Assembly: GCA_002378845.1 (NCBI GenBank)
Contig: DFRY01000029.1
Span: forward strand, 1,341-15,024
Length of the DNA stretch: 13,684 nt
DNA from: Ruminococcaceae bacterium UBA3451
Lineage (GTDB): Bacteria; Bacillota; Clostridia; Oscillospirales; Acutalibacteraceae
Direction: 5' to 3'
In this document: positions 7,169-13,684 of the stretch, piece by piece
Layout of the letters: each line of letters starts with the position of its first letter
Numbering within the stretch: the stretch's first letter is position 1
Translations under genes and position numbers: made by a program
Notes under the pieces: generated by a model
Told to the model about the DNA's origin: nothing
The model's input: the letters and a program-made list of their open reading frames with translations, nothing else
Database searches by the model: none

Positions 7169-7717
7169 TTAAAATCTAATTGTAGACGACACCATTTCCA
7201 GTTCTTTCAGCCAGATGCAATTCGGCGCCTTGCCGTGTTTTACCATATCAATACAGCTTTCCCAATCCATCCAAAGGACGCTGTCTACTTCCGACTTTTG
7301 TACGGTGAATGCTTCGGCTTCCCTGTCATACCAGAGCGCGTATACGTTGCTGACCTGATTGTCCCAGAATTCCTGCCCATGGAATTGCTCGCGGTATTCA
7401 AACTGCCGGCATCCGCAAAAAATCAGTTCCTCTTCTGCCGCGCTGACCCCAAGTTCTTCCTTTAATTCCCGCAAAGCCGACTGAATAAAATCGTCCCCCG
7501 CGGGGATGTGCCCGGCGCTTGAAATATCATAGCAGCCCGGGTACGAGTCTTTTTCCAGGCTTCTCTTTTGCAGCAGCACCTGTGTTATTCCGTTCTTTTT
7601 CCGTAACAGCCACACATGCGAGGTACGGTGACGGATTCCTTTTTGATGTGCAATTTCCCGCGCGACCGTTTCCCCGGTGGGGGTTCCGTCTTCTTTTACA
7701 ATATCCAGTAATTCCAC
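7169..7717 (-). CDS. NUDIX hydrolase
   Basis: A 182-residue NUDIX protein, a fold that cleaves nucleoside diphosphates linked to another group. The NUDIX box runs from G69 to V91: G-x5-D-x7-RE-L-K-EE-L-G-V, with aspartate in place of the usual first glutamate and the metal-binding RELKEE intact. The N-terminal 'MELLDIVKEDGTPTGETVAR' and 'LLQKRSLEKDSYPGCYDISSAGH' resemble the YfcD/isopentenyl-diphosphate-isomerase-like branch, but that enzyme's function is not claimed. The start is GTG at 7715-7717. An AAGGAG lies about 13 bases upstream, longer than usual, and no better in-frame start exists. It is the last gene of a minus-strand run, 40 bases after the SDR gene. The substrate is unknown. Confidence 0.9.
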   Translation of the reverse strand: MELLDIVKEDGTPTGETVAREIAHQKGIRHRTSHVWLLRKKNGITQVLLQKRSLEKDSYPGCYDISSAGHIPAGDDFIQSALRELKEELGVSAAEEELIFCGCRQFEYREQFHGQEFWDNQVSNVYALWYDREAEAFTVQKSEVDSVLWMDWESCIDMVKHGKAPNCIWLKELEMVSSTIRF

Positions 7718-7757
7718 GCTTGTTTCTTCGCTCCTTCGGTTTCTGTCAAATCATTCC

Positions 7758-8624
7758 CTACATTACCGCACGGCTGATGTAGGAATCCAGCAGCGGATAG
7801 ATCCACTCTTCTATATGGGAGAACGGAAACCCCAATTCTAATGCCAGTTCGTTATTGATGCTATAATCCATTGTTCCGTTATAAGGGGCGGCTTCCCCCT
7901 CTCGATGAAGAATCGCTTTTTTGCCGACTTTTCCTTCAACGTATTTCAGTACTTCTTTCAGCGATACGGTTCCCGTACTGGCTCCGTTAATCACCCCTGT
8001 ATAGGTGCTTTCCGCCAAAAACGCCAGAAAATGCCCCGCTTCGGATGAATGAATGAAACTCATGCGAACATCGGGATTGTCGATATACATGGGTATTCCC
8101 CTGACAATATGCTCCACATAAAAATAAAGCCGGTTGGTGTAATCGTCCTCTCCGACGACAAATGGATAGCGCACCGCAACAACATTCCGGTCGCTGTACC
8201 TTTGAAACAGGGCGCATTCGGCTTGCCTTTTTACTTCGTCATAAGGAAATTCGTTGCGGTTGCACCATACGAGAGATTTTTCAAGCGGGTTAAAATCACA
8301 TTCCCGTGTGTTTTTATGTAAATCATACACCGAGGCCGATGAAGTCATAATATACCTTCCGCAGCGTACAGAGTCGAAAAGGGCTTTCACATCGTTGGAA
8401 CAATACGCTAAATTATCATAAATTACATCGTAGTTTTTGCCCGCCAGCCCCTGCGCTAAGCTTTGCGGCGATGTTCTTTCGACGGTAACCCGTTTTACCG
8501 TGCTGCCAAAACTGTCTTTTGTTTTTCCCCTTGTCGCGATTGTGACATTATGCCCGTCGCTGAGAAGTTGCTGTACAAGGTGAACGCCAAAATACCGCGT
8601 GCCGCCCAAAACTAAAATCTCCAT
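7758..8624 (-). CDS. NAD(P)-dependent epimerase/dehydratase-like protein (extended SDR)
   Basis: A 288-residue extended short-chain dehydrogenase/reductase. The N-terminal Rossmann strand is 'EILVLGGTRYFGVHL' with the dinucleotide loop GGTRYFG (7-13), a variant of GxxGxxG seen in epimerase and CSP41-like families. The catalytic pair is Y128-x3-K132 ('YDEVK'), with a serine-rich strand 'MTSSASVY' (93-100) before it. The second half has the substrate-domain signature 'VRYPFVVGEDDYTNRLYFYVEHIV' and 'MSFIHSSEAGHFLA'. It is probably a sugar-nucleotide or related epimerase/reductase; no sugar pathway neighbours help decide. The ATG at 8622-8624 has AGAGGG upstream, embedded in the stop region of the preceding gene (11-base gap), which indicates one transcript. 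The family is secure, the substrate unknown. Confidence 0.88.
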   Translation of the reverse strand: MEILVLGGTRYFGVHLVQQLLSDGHNVTIATRGKTKDSFGSTVKRVTVERTSPQSLAQGLAGKNYDVIYDNLAYCSNDVKALFDSVRCGRYIMTSSASVYDLHKNTRECDFNPLEKSLVWCNRNEFPYDEVKRQAECALFQRYSDRNVVAVRYPFVVGEDDYTNRLYFYVEHIVRGIPMYIDNPDVRMSFIHSSEAGHFLAFLAESTYTGVINGASTGTVSLKEVLKYVEGKVGKKAILHREGEAAPYNGTMDYSINNELALELGFPFSHIEEWIYPLLDSYISRAVM

Positions 8625-8635
8625 TTATCTACCCT

Positions 8636-9166
8636 CTACTCTCTTTTGGCAAAACCCGACGCAGAATATTGCTTTAAATATTCTTTTACCTGCCGAGCAT
8701 TCCTTAGGACAATTGCTTTTTCCCCGTACTGCAAAGCAACTTGCTTAAAATGAGCGCGCCGGTCTTTGGTTCGTCCATCGTGTAAAATCCACCAGATAAA
8801 TTCCCAATCGATTTTTTCCGGGCAGCCCGGCGCCATACTTTCCCGCACCGTATTCCGGTTCTGAAAATATCGTTTCAAGGCGCGGAATAAGCAGACCCTG
8901 CGGGGAAAATTCATCAGAATGATTTGATTCGCCTGTTCCAAGCGTTCTTTTTGAAAAAAGTCGTTATAATTGCCGTCGATTACCCAGGAATCGTTCTGAA
9001 GAAAATCGGCAACCAGAGAACGGGCCTCGTCCCTGTCGCGTTCCAACCAGCCGGGTAAAAACTGCACTGTGTCCAAAAATAATACGGGAGCTTTATAAAC
9101 ATCCCCCAGCTGCCCGGCAAGCGTGGATTTTCCGCTGCCGCTGTACCCCAATATTGCAATCTTCAT
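8636..9166 (-). CDS. P-loop kinase-like protein (FlaR / adenylate-kinase-like)
   Basis: A 176-residue P-loop NTPase. Walker A is 'GYSGSGKST' (7-15). The rest follows the small family often annotated as 'DNA topology modulation protein FlaR' or adenylate-kinase-like: 'VLFLDTVQFLPGW' (28-40), 'WVIDGNYNDFFQKERLEQANQ' (61-81), and the lid-type arginine segment 'NFPRRVCLFRALKRYFQNR' (86-104). These proteins are probably small-molecule or nucleotide kinases; the topology name is historical and not supported here. The ATG at 9164-9166 has AGAGGA upstream. The stop lies 11 bases before the SDR start, so kinase, SDR and NUDIX form an apparent operon. No promoter stands out in the 102-base gap to the DUF4317 gene, so transcription may come from further upstream. 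Confidence 0.85.
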   Translation of the reverse strand: MKIAILGYSGSGKSTLAGQLGDVYKAPVLFLDTVQFLPGWLERDRDEARSLVADFLQNDSWVIDGNYNDFFQKERLEQANQIILMNFPRRVCLFRALKRYFQNRNTVRESMAPGCPEKIDWEFIWWILHDGRTKDRRAHFKQVALQYGEKAIVLRNARQVKEYLKQYSASGFAKRE

Positions 9167-9268
9167 GTTATCCTCTACTCAAATTCCGTATCTGATGTGA
9201 GATGGTCAGCGTCATGACTGCGGCGTATTTTCGTTCCGATGCACCCCGCGCTTCGAAGATTCTGCAAA

Positions 9269-10399
9269 TCAGGTAATATGTATGTTTACGCCGTTGACCT
9301 CGACGCCGTCTTCGGCACGGATGAGAATGTACTTCATTCCGTCGATTACGCGGGTTTCCACCAGGTCTCTGCGTTCCGGGTTTACCTGAATGGTTACGTC
9401 AGGGGTGCGAACTTCAAACTTCTTTGCATCAATCACATTCCGCGGGCTGATCGACTGATCGGCGCCGAACTGTTCGTCGAATTTTTCATCGAACGCCGTA
9501 ACGCCGGTTTCCGACACGCCGCAGGATTCCAAAACCCTTTTCACGGTACCTTTGGAAATGGAAAGCGGCTCCACTTCTTTATTGGTTTTGTGCTCTTCAA
9601 TCATTTCGCTGAACTGGCCGTGAACCGACTGCAGAACTTCGTAACTGCAGTCTTCCGCAAGGGATTCCCCCAGCATGGACTGAAAAATCTCTTTCTGCTC
9701 GGCGGCGGGCATGGGAACGTCGCTTTTAAACACCGCGTCAATGAACTCCGCGTGGTTTTCCGTTATGTCCCGCGTATAATAAAGCGCGTTATAAATATTC
9801 GCGCTGCGGTCGTCAAATGCCGGGAACAAAAAGCCTACCTCCGGCGGCGATACAATCCAGTCCACCTTACGGTTATGAAACTCGTTTTCCACAACAAAAT
9901 AGCTTAAATCGGGCTGAGTCATCTTTATGGGGCAGACGCTGCACAGGATGTACGAATACACTTCGGAGGAAGCGTCGTCCTGCTTTTCCCCATCTTTCGA
10001 ACGGTAAAAAACATCGTATGTATCGTGCGCCAAAAGAATAAGATATTGCCCTTCAAGCGAAAGATTTTCAATAATACGCTGAAAAAAAGCCTGTACGGCA
10101 TCTTCGTTTTTCAGCGATGAATTTCGAAGCTCCATTAACAGTTGATGCTCTTCGCCGTCCACAACCTGCTGGGTTGCAAAGGAAATATCGAGCAGGTTTT
10201 TTCCAAGGGTACCGGACAGCGTGCGCTTGATAATGGCCAAAAATTTTTCGGATTCTTCTTGCGACATCAGCGTGAGGGACTGGTCAAATTCCGATACGAT
10301 TTCCCGCTTGTCGTTGACGAAGCATCCGCGAATATGGGTAATGTTGCTTTTGTCCTGCCGGAAACGGCGGCGAATTTCCGAAACTTCTTTTTCGTTCAT
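9269..10399 (-). CDS. DUF4317 family protein, function unknown
   Basis: A 376-residue protein that I recognise as DUF4317, a family common in Clostridia with no assigned function. It starts 'MNEKEVSEIRRRFRQDKSNITHIRGCFVNDKREIVSEFDQSL', as the family does, and contains 'LLMELRNSSLKNEDAVQAFFQRII', 'YLILLAHDTYDVFYRSKDG', 'CSVCPIKMTQPDLSYFV' and 'VGFLFPAFDDRSANIYNALYYTRD'. There is no signal peptide or membrane helix, so it is probably cytosolic. Two cysteines in 'CSVCP' are a visible CxxC but stand alone. It ends in TGA (9269-9271), the only annotated intact gene here with that stop. An AAGGAT site precedes the ATG. A good promoter at 10477-10505 leaves a leader of about 70 bases. It could be the first gene of the run down to 7169. 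Confidence 0.85.
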   Translation of the reverse strand: MNEKEVSEIRRRFRQDKSNITHIRGCFVNDKREIVSEFDQSLTLMSQEESEKFLAIIKRTLSGTLGKNLLDISFATQQVVDGEEHQLLMELRNSSLKNEDAVQAFFQRIIENLSLEGQYLILLAHDTYDVFYRSKDGEKQDDASSEVYSYILCSVCPIKMTQPDLSYFVVENEFHNRKVDWIVSPPEVGFLFPAFDDRSANIYNALYYTRDITENHAEFIDAVFKSDVPMPAAEQKEIFQSMLGESLAEDCSYEVLQSVHGQFSEMIEEHKTNKEVEPLSISKGTVKRVLESCGVSETGVTAFDEKFDEQFGADQSISPRNVIDAKKFEVRTPDVTIQVNPERRDLVETRVIDGMKYILIRAEDGVEVNGVNIHIT

Positions 10400-10476
10400 A
10401 ATATCCTTATAACCTCTTCATTCTTCTGTATTTCATATATAAGCCGGAACGGCAAAGATTCCCTGTTTGAATGAAT

Positions 10477-10505
10477 ATTATACCACATGGGTTAACGGAC
10501 TTCAA
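10477..10505 (-). promoter_or_regulatory. Promoter of the DUF4317 gene
   Basis: Minus strand: TTGAAG (10500-10505), 17 bases, TATAAT (10477-10482) preceded by TGG, which gives an extended -10. Confidence 0.7.
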
Positions 10506-10630
10506 AGCTTTTTGCGACTTGTATCTTTCCAAACCATCTTACCATTGGCCTGACCGAATCTTTTGCCGAATTTATGGACAAGCTGCACACTAACCCTACA
10601 AACGGCGCGAAAATATCTGCGACATATTAA
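10496..10630 (+). other. Short coding-like remnant in the 10400-10783 intergenic stretch
   Basis: The 384 bases between the two minus-strand genes hold the DUF4317 promoter, this stretch and a terminator. A plus-strand frame is open for 44 codons with a protein-like end ('LTIGLTESFAEFMDKLHT', then 'NPTNGAKISATY' and TAA at 10628-10630). The first ATG (10574) has no ribosome site. A hairpin follows 7 bases later, as after a real gene end. It may be the 3' stub of a lost gene. The opposite strand is also open here, so strand and origin are uncertain. Confidence 0.25.
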
Positions 10631-10633
10631 TAG

Positions 10634-10674
10634 AAAAAGCCCCGCATAAGGCTGGATTATGCGGGGCTGATTTT
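10634..10674. terminator. Bidirectional terminator downstream of the AT-rich gene
   Basis: A perfect 12-bp stem, AGCCCCGCATAA (10638-10649) with 10657-10668, has a seven-base loop. The minus strand gives TTTTTC after it and the plus strand GATTTT. It would end the minus-strand 10784-11650 transcript about 115 bases past its stop, or an older plus-strand gene ending at 10630. Confidence 0.85.
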
Positions 10675-10783
10675 CGCGTAGACATTATATGAAGCTTGAC
10701 TTTGGTTCCATGCTACCCAATTTGCAATTACTCAACTCAACTTTATGTTGTATATGATTTGTCGATCAAACTTAAACTAATGG

Positions 10784-11650
10784 CTAAACCTCACCAGTAG
10801 AATCATCAAGATAAGATAAGATTTTTTGTCCGAAAAAAGTAAGATGAAACCTATCAATGTTTGATAAAGAAGATGTCCCTATGGTTAATTTTATTTCACA
10901 AACCAATACACCCAAACTTTGTAATTTTGTTATAGACCGAATCATATATGCCCAATCATCAACAGTGTTTCCGTTCTTATCAGAACAGTAAGAGTTGAGC
11001 AATATTCCAGGATCTATGACATTTTTTGATAATCCAGAGAATTGTGCAATATCATTCCAAAAAATAGTATTTTGAGAGAATTGAACATTCCTACTAACCC
11101 ATAATCTATTTTTATATCCAGTACTTGTTTTTTCTTCTTTTTCCATAGAGCCTTGTTGGCTTTCAGAAGCCTGCTGCGATTCTTGCATCACCTTTAACTG
11201 ATAATCTCTATTCCCTGTTTTTTGAAATGAGATAACAAGCTTTAAAAAGTAAATATCATCCGAGTTTAATTGACGAATAATTTCACAAGCATGTTCAGAC
11301 ATATCATAATTATCTGCCATAACTAAATCAATGAGCGATTTATTAAGAACATCGACAGTTTCCGGCAAAGCTGAAAGAAACATATATTTTAAGTTATTAC
11401 GAATAGCATAAAATTTATGTTCATCAGTGGATAGTCCTAATAGTTTTTTTTGAAAATCTGAAAAATCAATATGTTGCTGATATATTGTTTTCTCCAGTTC
11501 CTTTATGCGACGATCAATCAAACGAGTGTCGAAATAGTTCCAAAGTTCATCCACTACGCTACCAACTATTGGAATAATTCCAAGTAATCCTTTTGTAATT
11601 GACTTATATATTTCGGGGTCTTTTAAGATATCCAAACTGGCGCTATTCAT
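10784..11650 (-). CDS. Unrecognised AT-rich accessory protein with hydrophobic N-terminal helix
   Basis: A 288-residue protein that I cannot assign. Residues 21-41 ('GLLGIIPIVGSVVDELWNYF') form a glycine-bearing hydrophobic helix, followed by a charged helical stretch 'DRRIKELEKTIYQQHIDF'. This arrangement recalls the N-termini of several uncharacterised proteins found in defence-type islands, but that is an impression, not a match. A helical middle (to about 150) leads to a Q/E/S-rich linker (156-180). The C-terminal region ('FWNDIAQFSGLSKNVIDPGILL', 'MIRSITKLQSLGVLVCEIKLT') looks like a compact, possibly winged-helix-like unit. Base composition is visibly more AT-rich than its neighbours, with many AAA, ATA and TTT codons, which suggests transfer. 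The ATG at 11648-11650 has GAGGTG at 11656-11661 in the loop of an inverted repeat. It is monocistronic. Confidence 0.75.
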   Translation of the reverse strand: MNSASLDILKDPEIYKSITKGLLGIIPIVGSVVDELWNYFDTRLIDRRIKELEKTIYQQHIDFSDFQKKLLGLSTDEHKFYAIRNNLKYMFLSALPETVDVLNKSLIDLVMADNYDMSEHACEIIRQLNSDDIYFLKLVISFQKTGNRDYQLKVMQESQQASESQQGSMEKEEKTSTGYKNRLWVSRNVQFSQNTIFWNDIAQFSGLSKNVIDPGILLNSYCSDKNGNTVDDWAYMIRSITKLQSLGVLVCEIKLTIGTSSLSNIDRFHLTFFGQKILSYLDDSTGEV

Positions 11651-11670
11651 TTTGACACCTCACAGTCAAA
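11651..11670 (-). promoter_or_regulatory. Inverted repeat enclosing the ribosome binding site of the AT-rich gene
   Basis: TTTGAC (11651-11656) and GTCAAA (11665-11670) can pair with an eight-base loop that contains most of the GAGGTG ribosome site. The start codon follows immediately. It could be an operator or an RNA hairpin that limits translation. A 6-bp stem is short, so this is tentative. The rest of the 11651-11974 gap holds the promoters, an orphan terminator and further small inverted repeats. Confidence 0.4.
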
Positions 11671-11750
11671 CTTTTAATATAAAGTCTACACAAAGAATGT
11701 GTGTGGCGAGTCACGTGATTATTGCTATTGACTGCCTTCGTATAAGTAAA

Positions 11751-11778
11751 ATCATATCACTTATTTCGACAAATACAA
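11751..11778 (-). promoter_or_regulatory. Candidate promoter of the AT-rich gene
   Basis: Minus strand: TTGTAT (11773-11778), 16 bases, TATGAT (11751-11756) preceded by TGA (extended -10). It predicts a leader of about 95 bases holding the inverted repeats at 11651-11733. Confidence 0.5.
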
Positions 11779-11807
11779 TATAAGAACTAAATTTATATCT
11801 TGCACAC

Positions 11808-11840
11808 TAAAAGAGTACGGTCGAAACCGTACTCTTTTTG
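11808..11840. terminator. Orphan terminator upstream of the catalase, copy 1 of a repeated sequence
   Basis: A 13-bp perfect stem (11809-11821 with 11826-11838) has loop CGAA and is followed by T and GGC. No gene ends into it from either side: the gene to the left is on the minus strand and starts at 11650, and the catalase is on the plus strand and starts at 11975. Bases 11808-11829 are identical to 13663-13684 after the catalase. Confidence 0.8.
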
Positions 11841-11888
11841 GCTTAACTAACAATACGGAAGATTGGACAAAGTTCGGTTTCGCTCCGT

Positions 11889-11917
11889 TTGAATATATTG
11901 TTATATTGAAATATACG
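11889..11917 (+). promoter_or_regulatory. Candidate catalase promoter with overlapping inverted repeat
   Basis: TTGAAT (11889-11894), 17 bases, TATACG (11912-11917). An inverted repeat AATATA-N4-TATATT (11892-11907) overlaps the -35 and spacer, where a repressor would act. It does not match the PerR consensus closely. Confidence 0.4.
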
Positions 11918-11974
11918 GAACGCAGCTAAATACGATCCGGAACATGATATTTTTGATGGAAAGGGGAACTGAAA

Positions 11975-13660
11975 ATGGCACAAAATAACGGATGGTTTCA
12001 GCTGGAACCGAAAAATTCAAATAAAGGAAACAAGAGTATTGATTCCTCAACCGAAAAGTTAATCAACGAAAAAATGCAGGAAATGAAACTGAACGCCTTT
12101 TCACAGACAAAACGGTACCATGAGCAAAATGATCAAACCGTACAAAACTATGCACAGACAAACCCCACGTTTCAAAATGAGGCGGAAATCCGTATTCCCG
12201 CTAACTACGGCAACGCATTGGATTACAACGCGCAAATGCAACACCTGCAGTATGCTGCGCCCGCACCGGAAACATACGCGGCAGAAAATACGGACAATCA
12301 ATATTACATGCAGGCTCCGTCCACCCCATGGTCAGACAACCGGGTTCTGAACACGAAACATTCCCAGACCGTCGGGGAAAGAGGCCCCGTTCTTTTGCAG
12401 GACAGCACCCTGCATGAAGCTTTGGAAACCTTCATCAGTGAAAAGATCCCGGAACGCCCAGTGCACGTAAAAGGGTTTGGCGCGTTTGGGTTTTTCCAAA
12501 CGGTGAACTCTATGAAGCAGTACACCAAGCTAAGCTTCCTGCAAATGCCGGGACAGCAGGTTCCGGTTATGGTTCGTTTTTCCCTGGCGGCAGGCAACAA
12601 AGGCACACCGGACACCGCGCGGAACGTGCGGGGATTTGCCACGAAATTCTACACCCCCGAAGGCGTTTTTGACCTGCTGTGCAACCACATCCCCGTACTT
12701 TTCGTACGTGACGGCATCCGCTTCCCCGAAGCGTTCACGTCGTTGGCACCGTCCCCTGTGGACAATCTGATTGACCCGGAACGGTTCTGGAAATTTGTCG
12801 CGACTGCCCCGGAAGCAACCCACTTTGTCACCTGGCTTTATTCCGATGTGGGAACCGTAAAAAGTCTGCGGCATATTCAGGGACACAGCGTGAACACCTA
12901 TGTATGGAAAAATTCCGACGGAGTACGCCGTTATGTAAAATATCACTGGATTCCTGTAGCCGGGGAAGAATACATAACCCGGAATGACGCAATCGCTTTA
13001 GCCGGAATTAACCCTGACATTGCCGGTAAGGACTTGTTTGACACCATCGCCGCGGGCATACCGGTTCAATACGAATTATGGGTACAACTGATGAACCCCG
13101 GTGATGAAAATCGCCTGCCCTACGACCCACTGGATTGCACCAAGATTTGGGATGAACAAAAGTACCCGTTGCTTCCGGTTGGCGTTTTAACACTGAACTG
13201 TAACCCGGATAACTATATGGAGCAGGTTGAAAAGGCCGCGTTTGCCCCCACGAATTTATTACCGGGGGCCGAATTGTCGGACGATAAGCTGCTGCAGGCA
13301 CGCGCGAATATTTATTGGGATTCGCAGCGCCGCCGGCTGGGAGAAAATTTCCGCAGTATTCCGGTCAATCACCAGGAAAACTGGACACCGGACGATCAGC
13401 TGACCAGCGGTGCCGGAACCAGTACCGAGGGACGTTTGGTGCGCTCCGAAATAAGGAAGCCGGATAATTTCACACAGGCAGGGGAACGGTACCGGGCACT
13501 TACGCCGGAAGCCCAAAATCATTTAGTGGATAATATTGCAGCCGACCTGGCAGTTGTATCGGAAAATACACGAAACGTTGTACTTGGGTATCTTCATAAT
13601 GCCTCGGCGGAGATGGGGCAGCGGATTGCCGCGCAAATCCCCTTGTATTCCAAACAATAA
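11975..13660 (+). CDS. Haem catalase with long low-complexity N-terminal extension
   Basis: A 561-residue monofunctional haem catalase that splits hydrogen peroxide to water and oxygen. The catalytic histidine is H164 in 'IPERPVHVKGFGAFG', with S203 ('RFS') and the distal asparagine N237 ('DLLCNHIPVLF'). The proximal haem ligand is Y447 in 'RANIYWDSQRRRLGENF', with R443 four residues before. Two places deviate from most catalases: L242 stands where a haem-facing phenylalanine is usual, and the proximal motif reads R-A-N-I-Y-W-D, not R-x-F-x-Y-x-D. The first 125 or so residues are an extra Gln/Asn/Tyr/Ala-rich, probably disordered segment with no signal peptide. The core starts near 'LNTKHSQTVGERGPVLLQD'. 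The ATG at 11975 has GGAAAGGGGA at 11958-11967, so the extension is translated. It is flanked by two copies of one terminator. Confidence 0.93.
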   Translation: MAQNNGWFQLEPKNSNKGNKSIDSSTEKLINEKMQEMKLNAFSQTKRYHEQNDQTVQNYAQTNPTFQNEAEIRIPANYGNALDYNAQMQHLQYAAPAPETYAAENTDNQYYMQAPSTPWSDNRVLNTKHSQTVGERGPVLLQDSTLHEALETFISEKIPERPVHVKGFGAFGFFQTVNSMKQYTKLSFLQMPGQQVPVMVRFSLAAGNKGTPDTARNVRGFATKFYTPEGVFDLLCNHIPVLFVRDGIRFPEAFTSLAPSPVDNLIDPERFWKFVATAPEATHFVTWLYSDVGTVKSLRHIQGHSVNTYVWKNSDGVRRYVKYHWIPVAGEEYITRNDAIALAGINPDIAGKDLFDTIAAGIPVQYELWVQLMNPGDENRLPYDPLDCTKIWDEQKYPLLPVGVLTLNCNPDNYMEQVEKAAFAPTNLLPGAELSDDKLLQARANIYWDSQRRRLGENFRSIPVNHQENWTPDDQLTSGAGTSTEGRLVRSEIRKPDNFTQAGERYRALTPEAQNHLVDNIAADLAVVSENTRNVVLGYLHNASAEMGQRIAAQIPLYSKQ

Positions 13661-13662
13661 AT

Positions 13663-13684
13663 TAAAAGAGTACGGTCGAAACCG
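13663..13684 (+). terminator. Catalase terminator, cut by the window edge (copy 2)
   Basis: The 22 bases to the window end are identical to 11808-11829. That is the left arm and loop, plus the first four bases of the right arm, of the orphan terminator upstream. The hairpin should complete beyond the window. Confidence 0.75.

Noticed and set aside
9239..9907. Plus-strand open frame of 222 codons
   Set aside because: It lies antisense within the DUF4317 gene and has unnatural composition. The minus-strand frame has family motifs, a ribosome site and a promoter.
11711..11718. The palindrome TCACGTGA as a specific regulator site
   Set aside because: An 8-base palindrome is not distinctive enough alone. 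It is mentioned only as part of the leader's repeat cluster.
10400..11974. A prophage or integrative element
   Set aside because: There is no integrase, transposase, phage gene or tRNA attachment site; only one accessory gene and short repeats are seen.

Overview
The window looks like chromosomal DNA from a Gram-positive anaerobe of the class Clostridia, possibly an Oscillospiraceae/Ruminococcaceae-type organism. Grounds: strong AGGAGG-type ribosome binding sites, sigma-A style promoters, compact rho-independent terminators, a high-molecular-weight rubredoxin (flavin reductase plus rubredoxin), a DUF4317 protein, and RarA, GlyA and TraX sequences of Firmicutes type. The genus is an inference and was not searched. 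No tRNA, rRNA, CRISPR array, integrase or intact transposase is visible.

Layout, left to right. (a) 1-1240: 3' part of a LysR regulator, then a GNAT acetyltransferase, ending at a bidirectional terminator. (b) 1268-2561, minus strand: a RimJ/RimL-like acetyltransferase, preceded by the flavin reductase-rubredoxin gene. (c) 2650-4249, minus: rarA, expressed behind a 64-67 residue membrane protein from a good promoter. (d) 4251-6356: glyA with its own promoter and terminator, then a traX-family gene interrupted by an in-frame TGA, then an interleaved divergent promoter pair facing nth. (e) 6401-7104: nth (endonuclease III) and terminator. (f) 7169-9166, minus: P-loop kinase-like gene, SDR epimerase-like gene and NUDIX hydrolase in a tight run, with a DUF4317 gene (9269-10399) upstream that has its own promoter. 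(g) 10400-11810: a visibly AT-rich accessory segment with one unrecognised minus-strand gene (10784-11650), a short coding-like remnant and several inverted repeats. (h) 11808-13684: a haem catalase with a long low-complexity N-terminal extension. Two copies of one terminator sequence flank it, the second cut by the window edge.

Most genes are housekeeping or stress functions: DNA repair and replication restart (nth, rarA), one-carbon metabolism (glyA), and oxygen defence (rubredoxin fusion, catalase). The parts that deserve attention are the nonsense codon in traX, the AT-rich orphan with its structured leader, the repeated terminator around the catalase, and the unusual catalase itself. I found no clear new multi-gene system. 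The AT-rich orphan gene is the best candidate for an undescribed accessory function.
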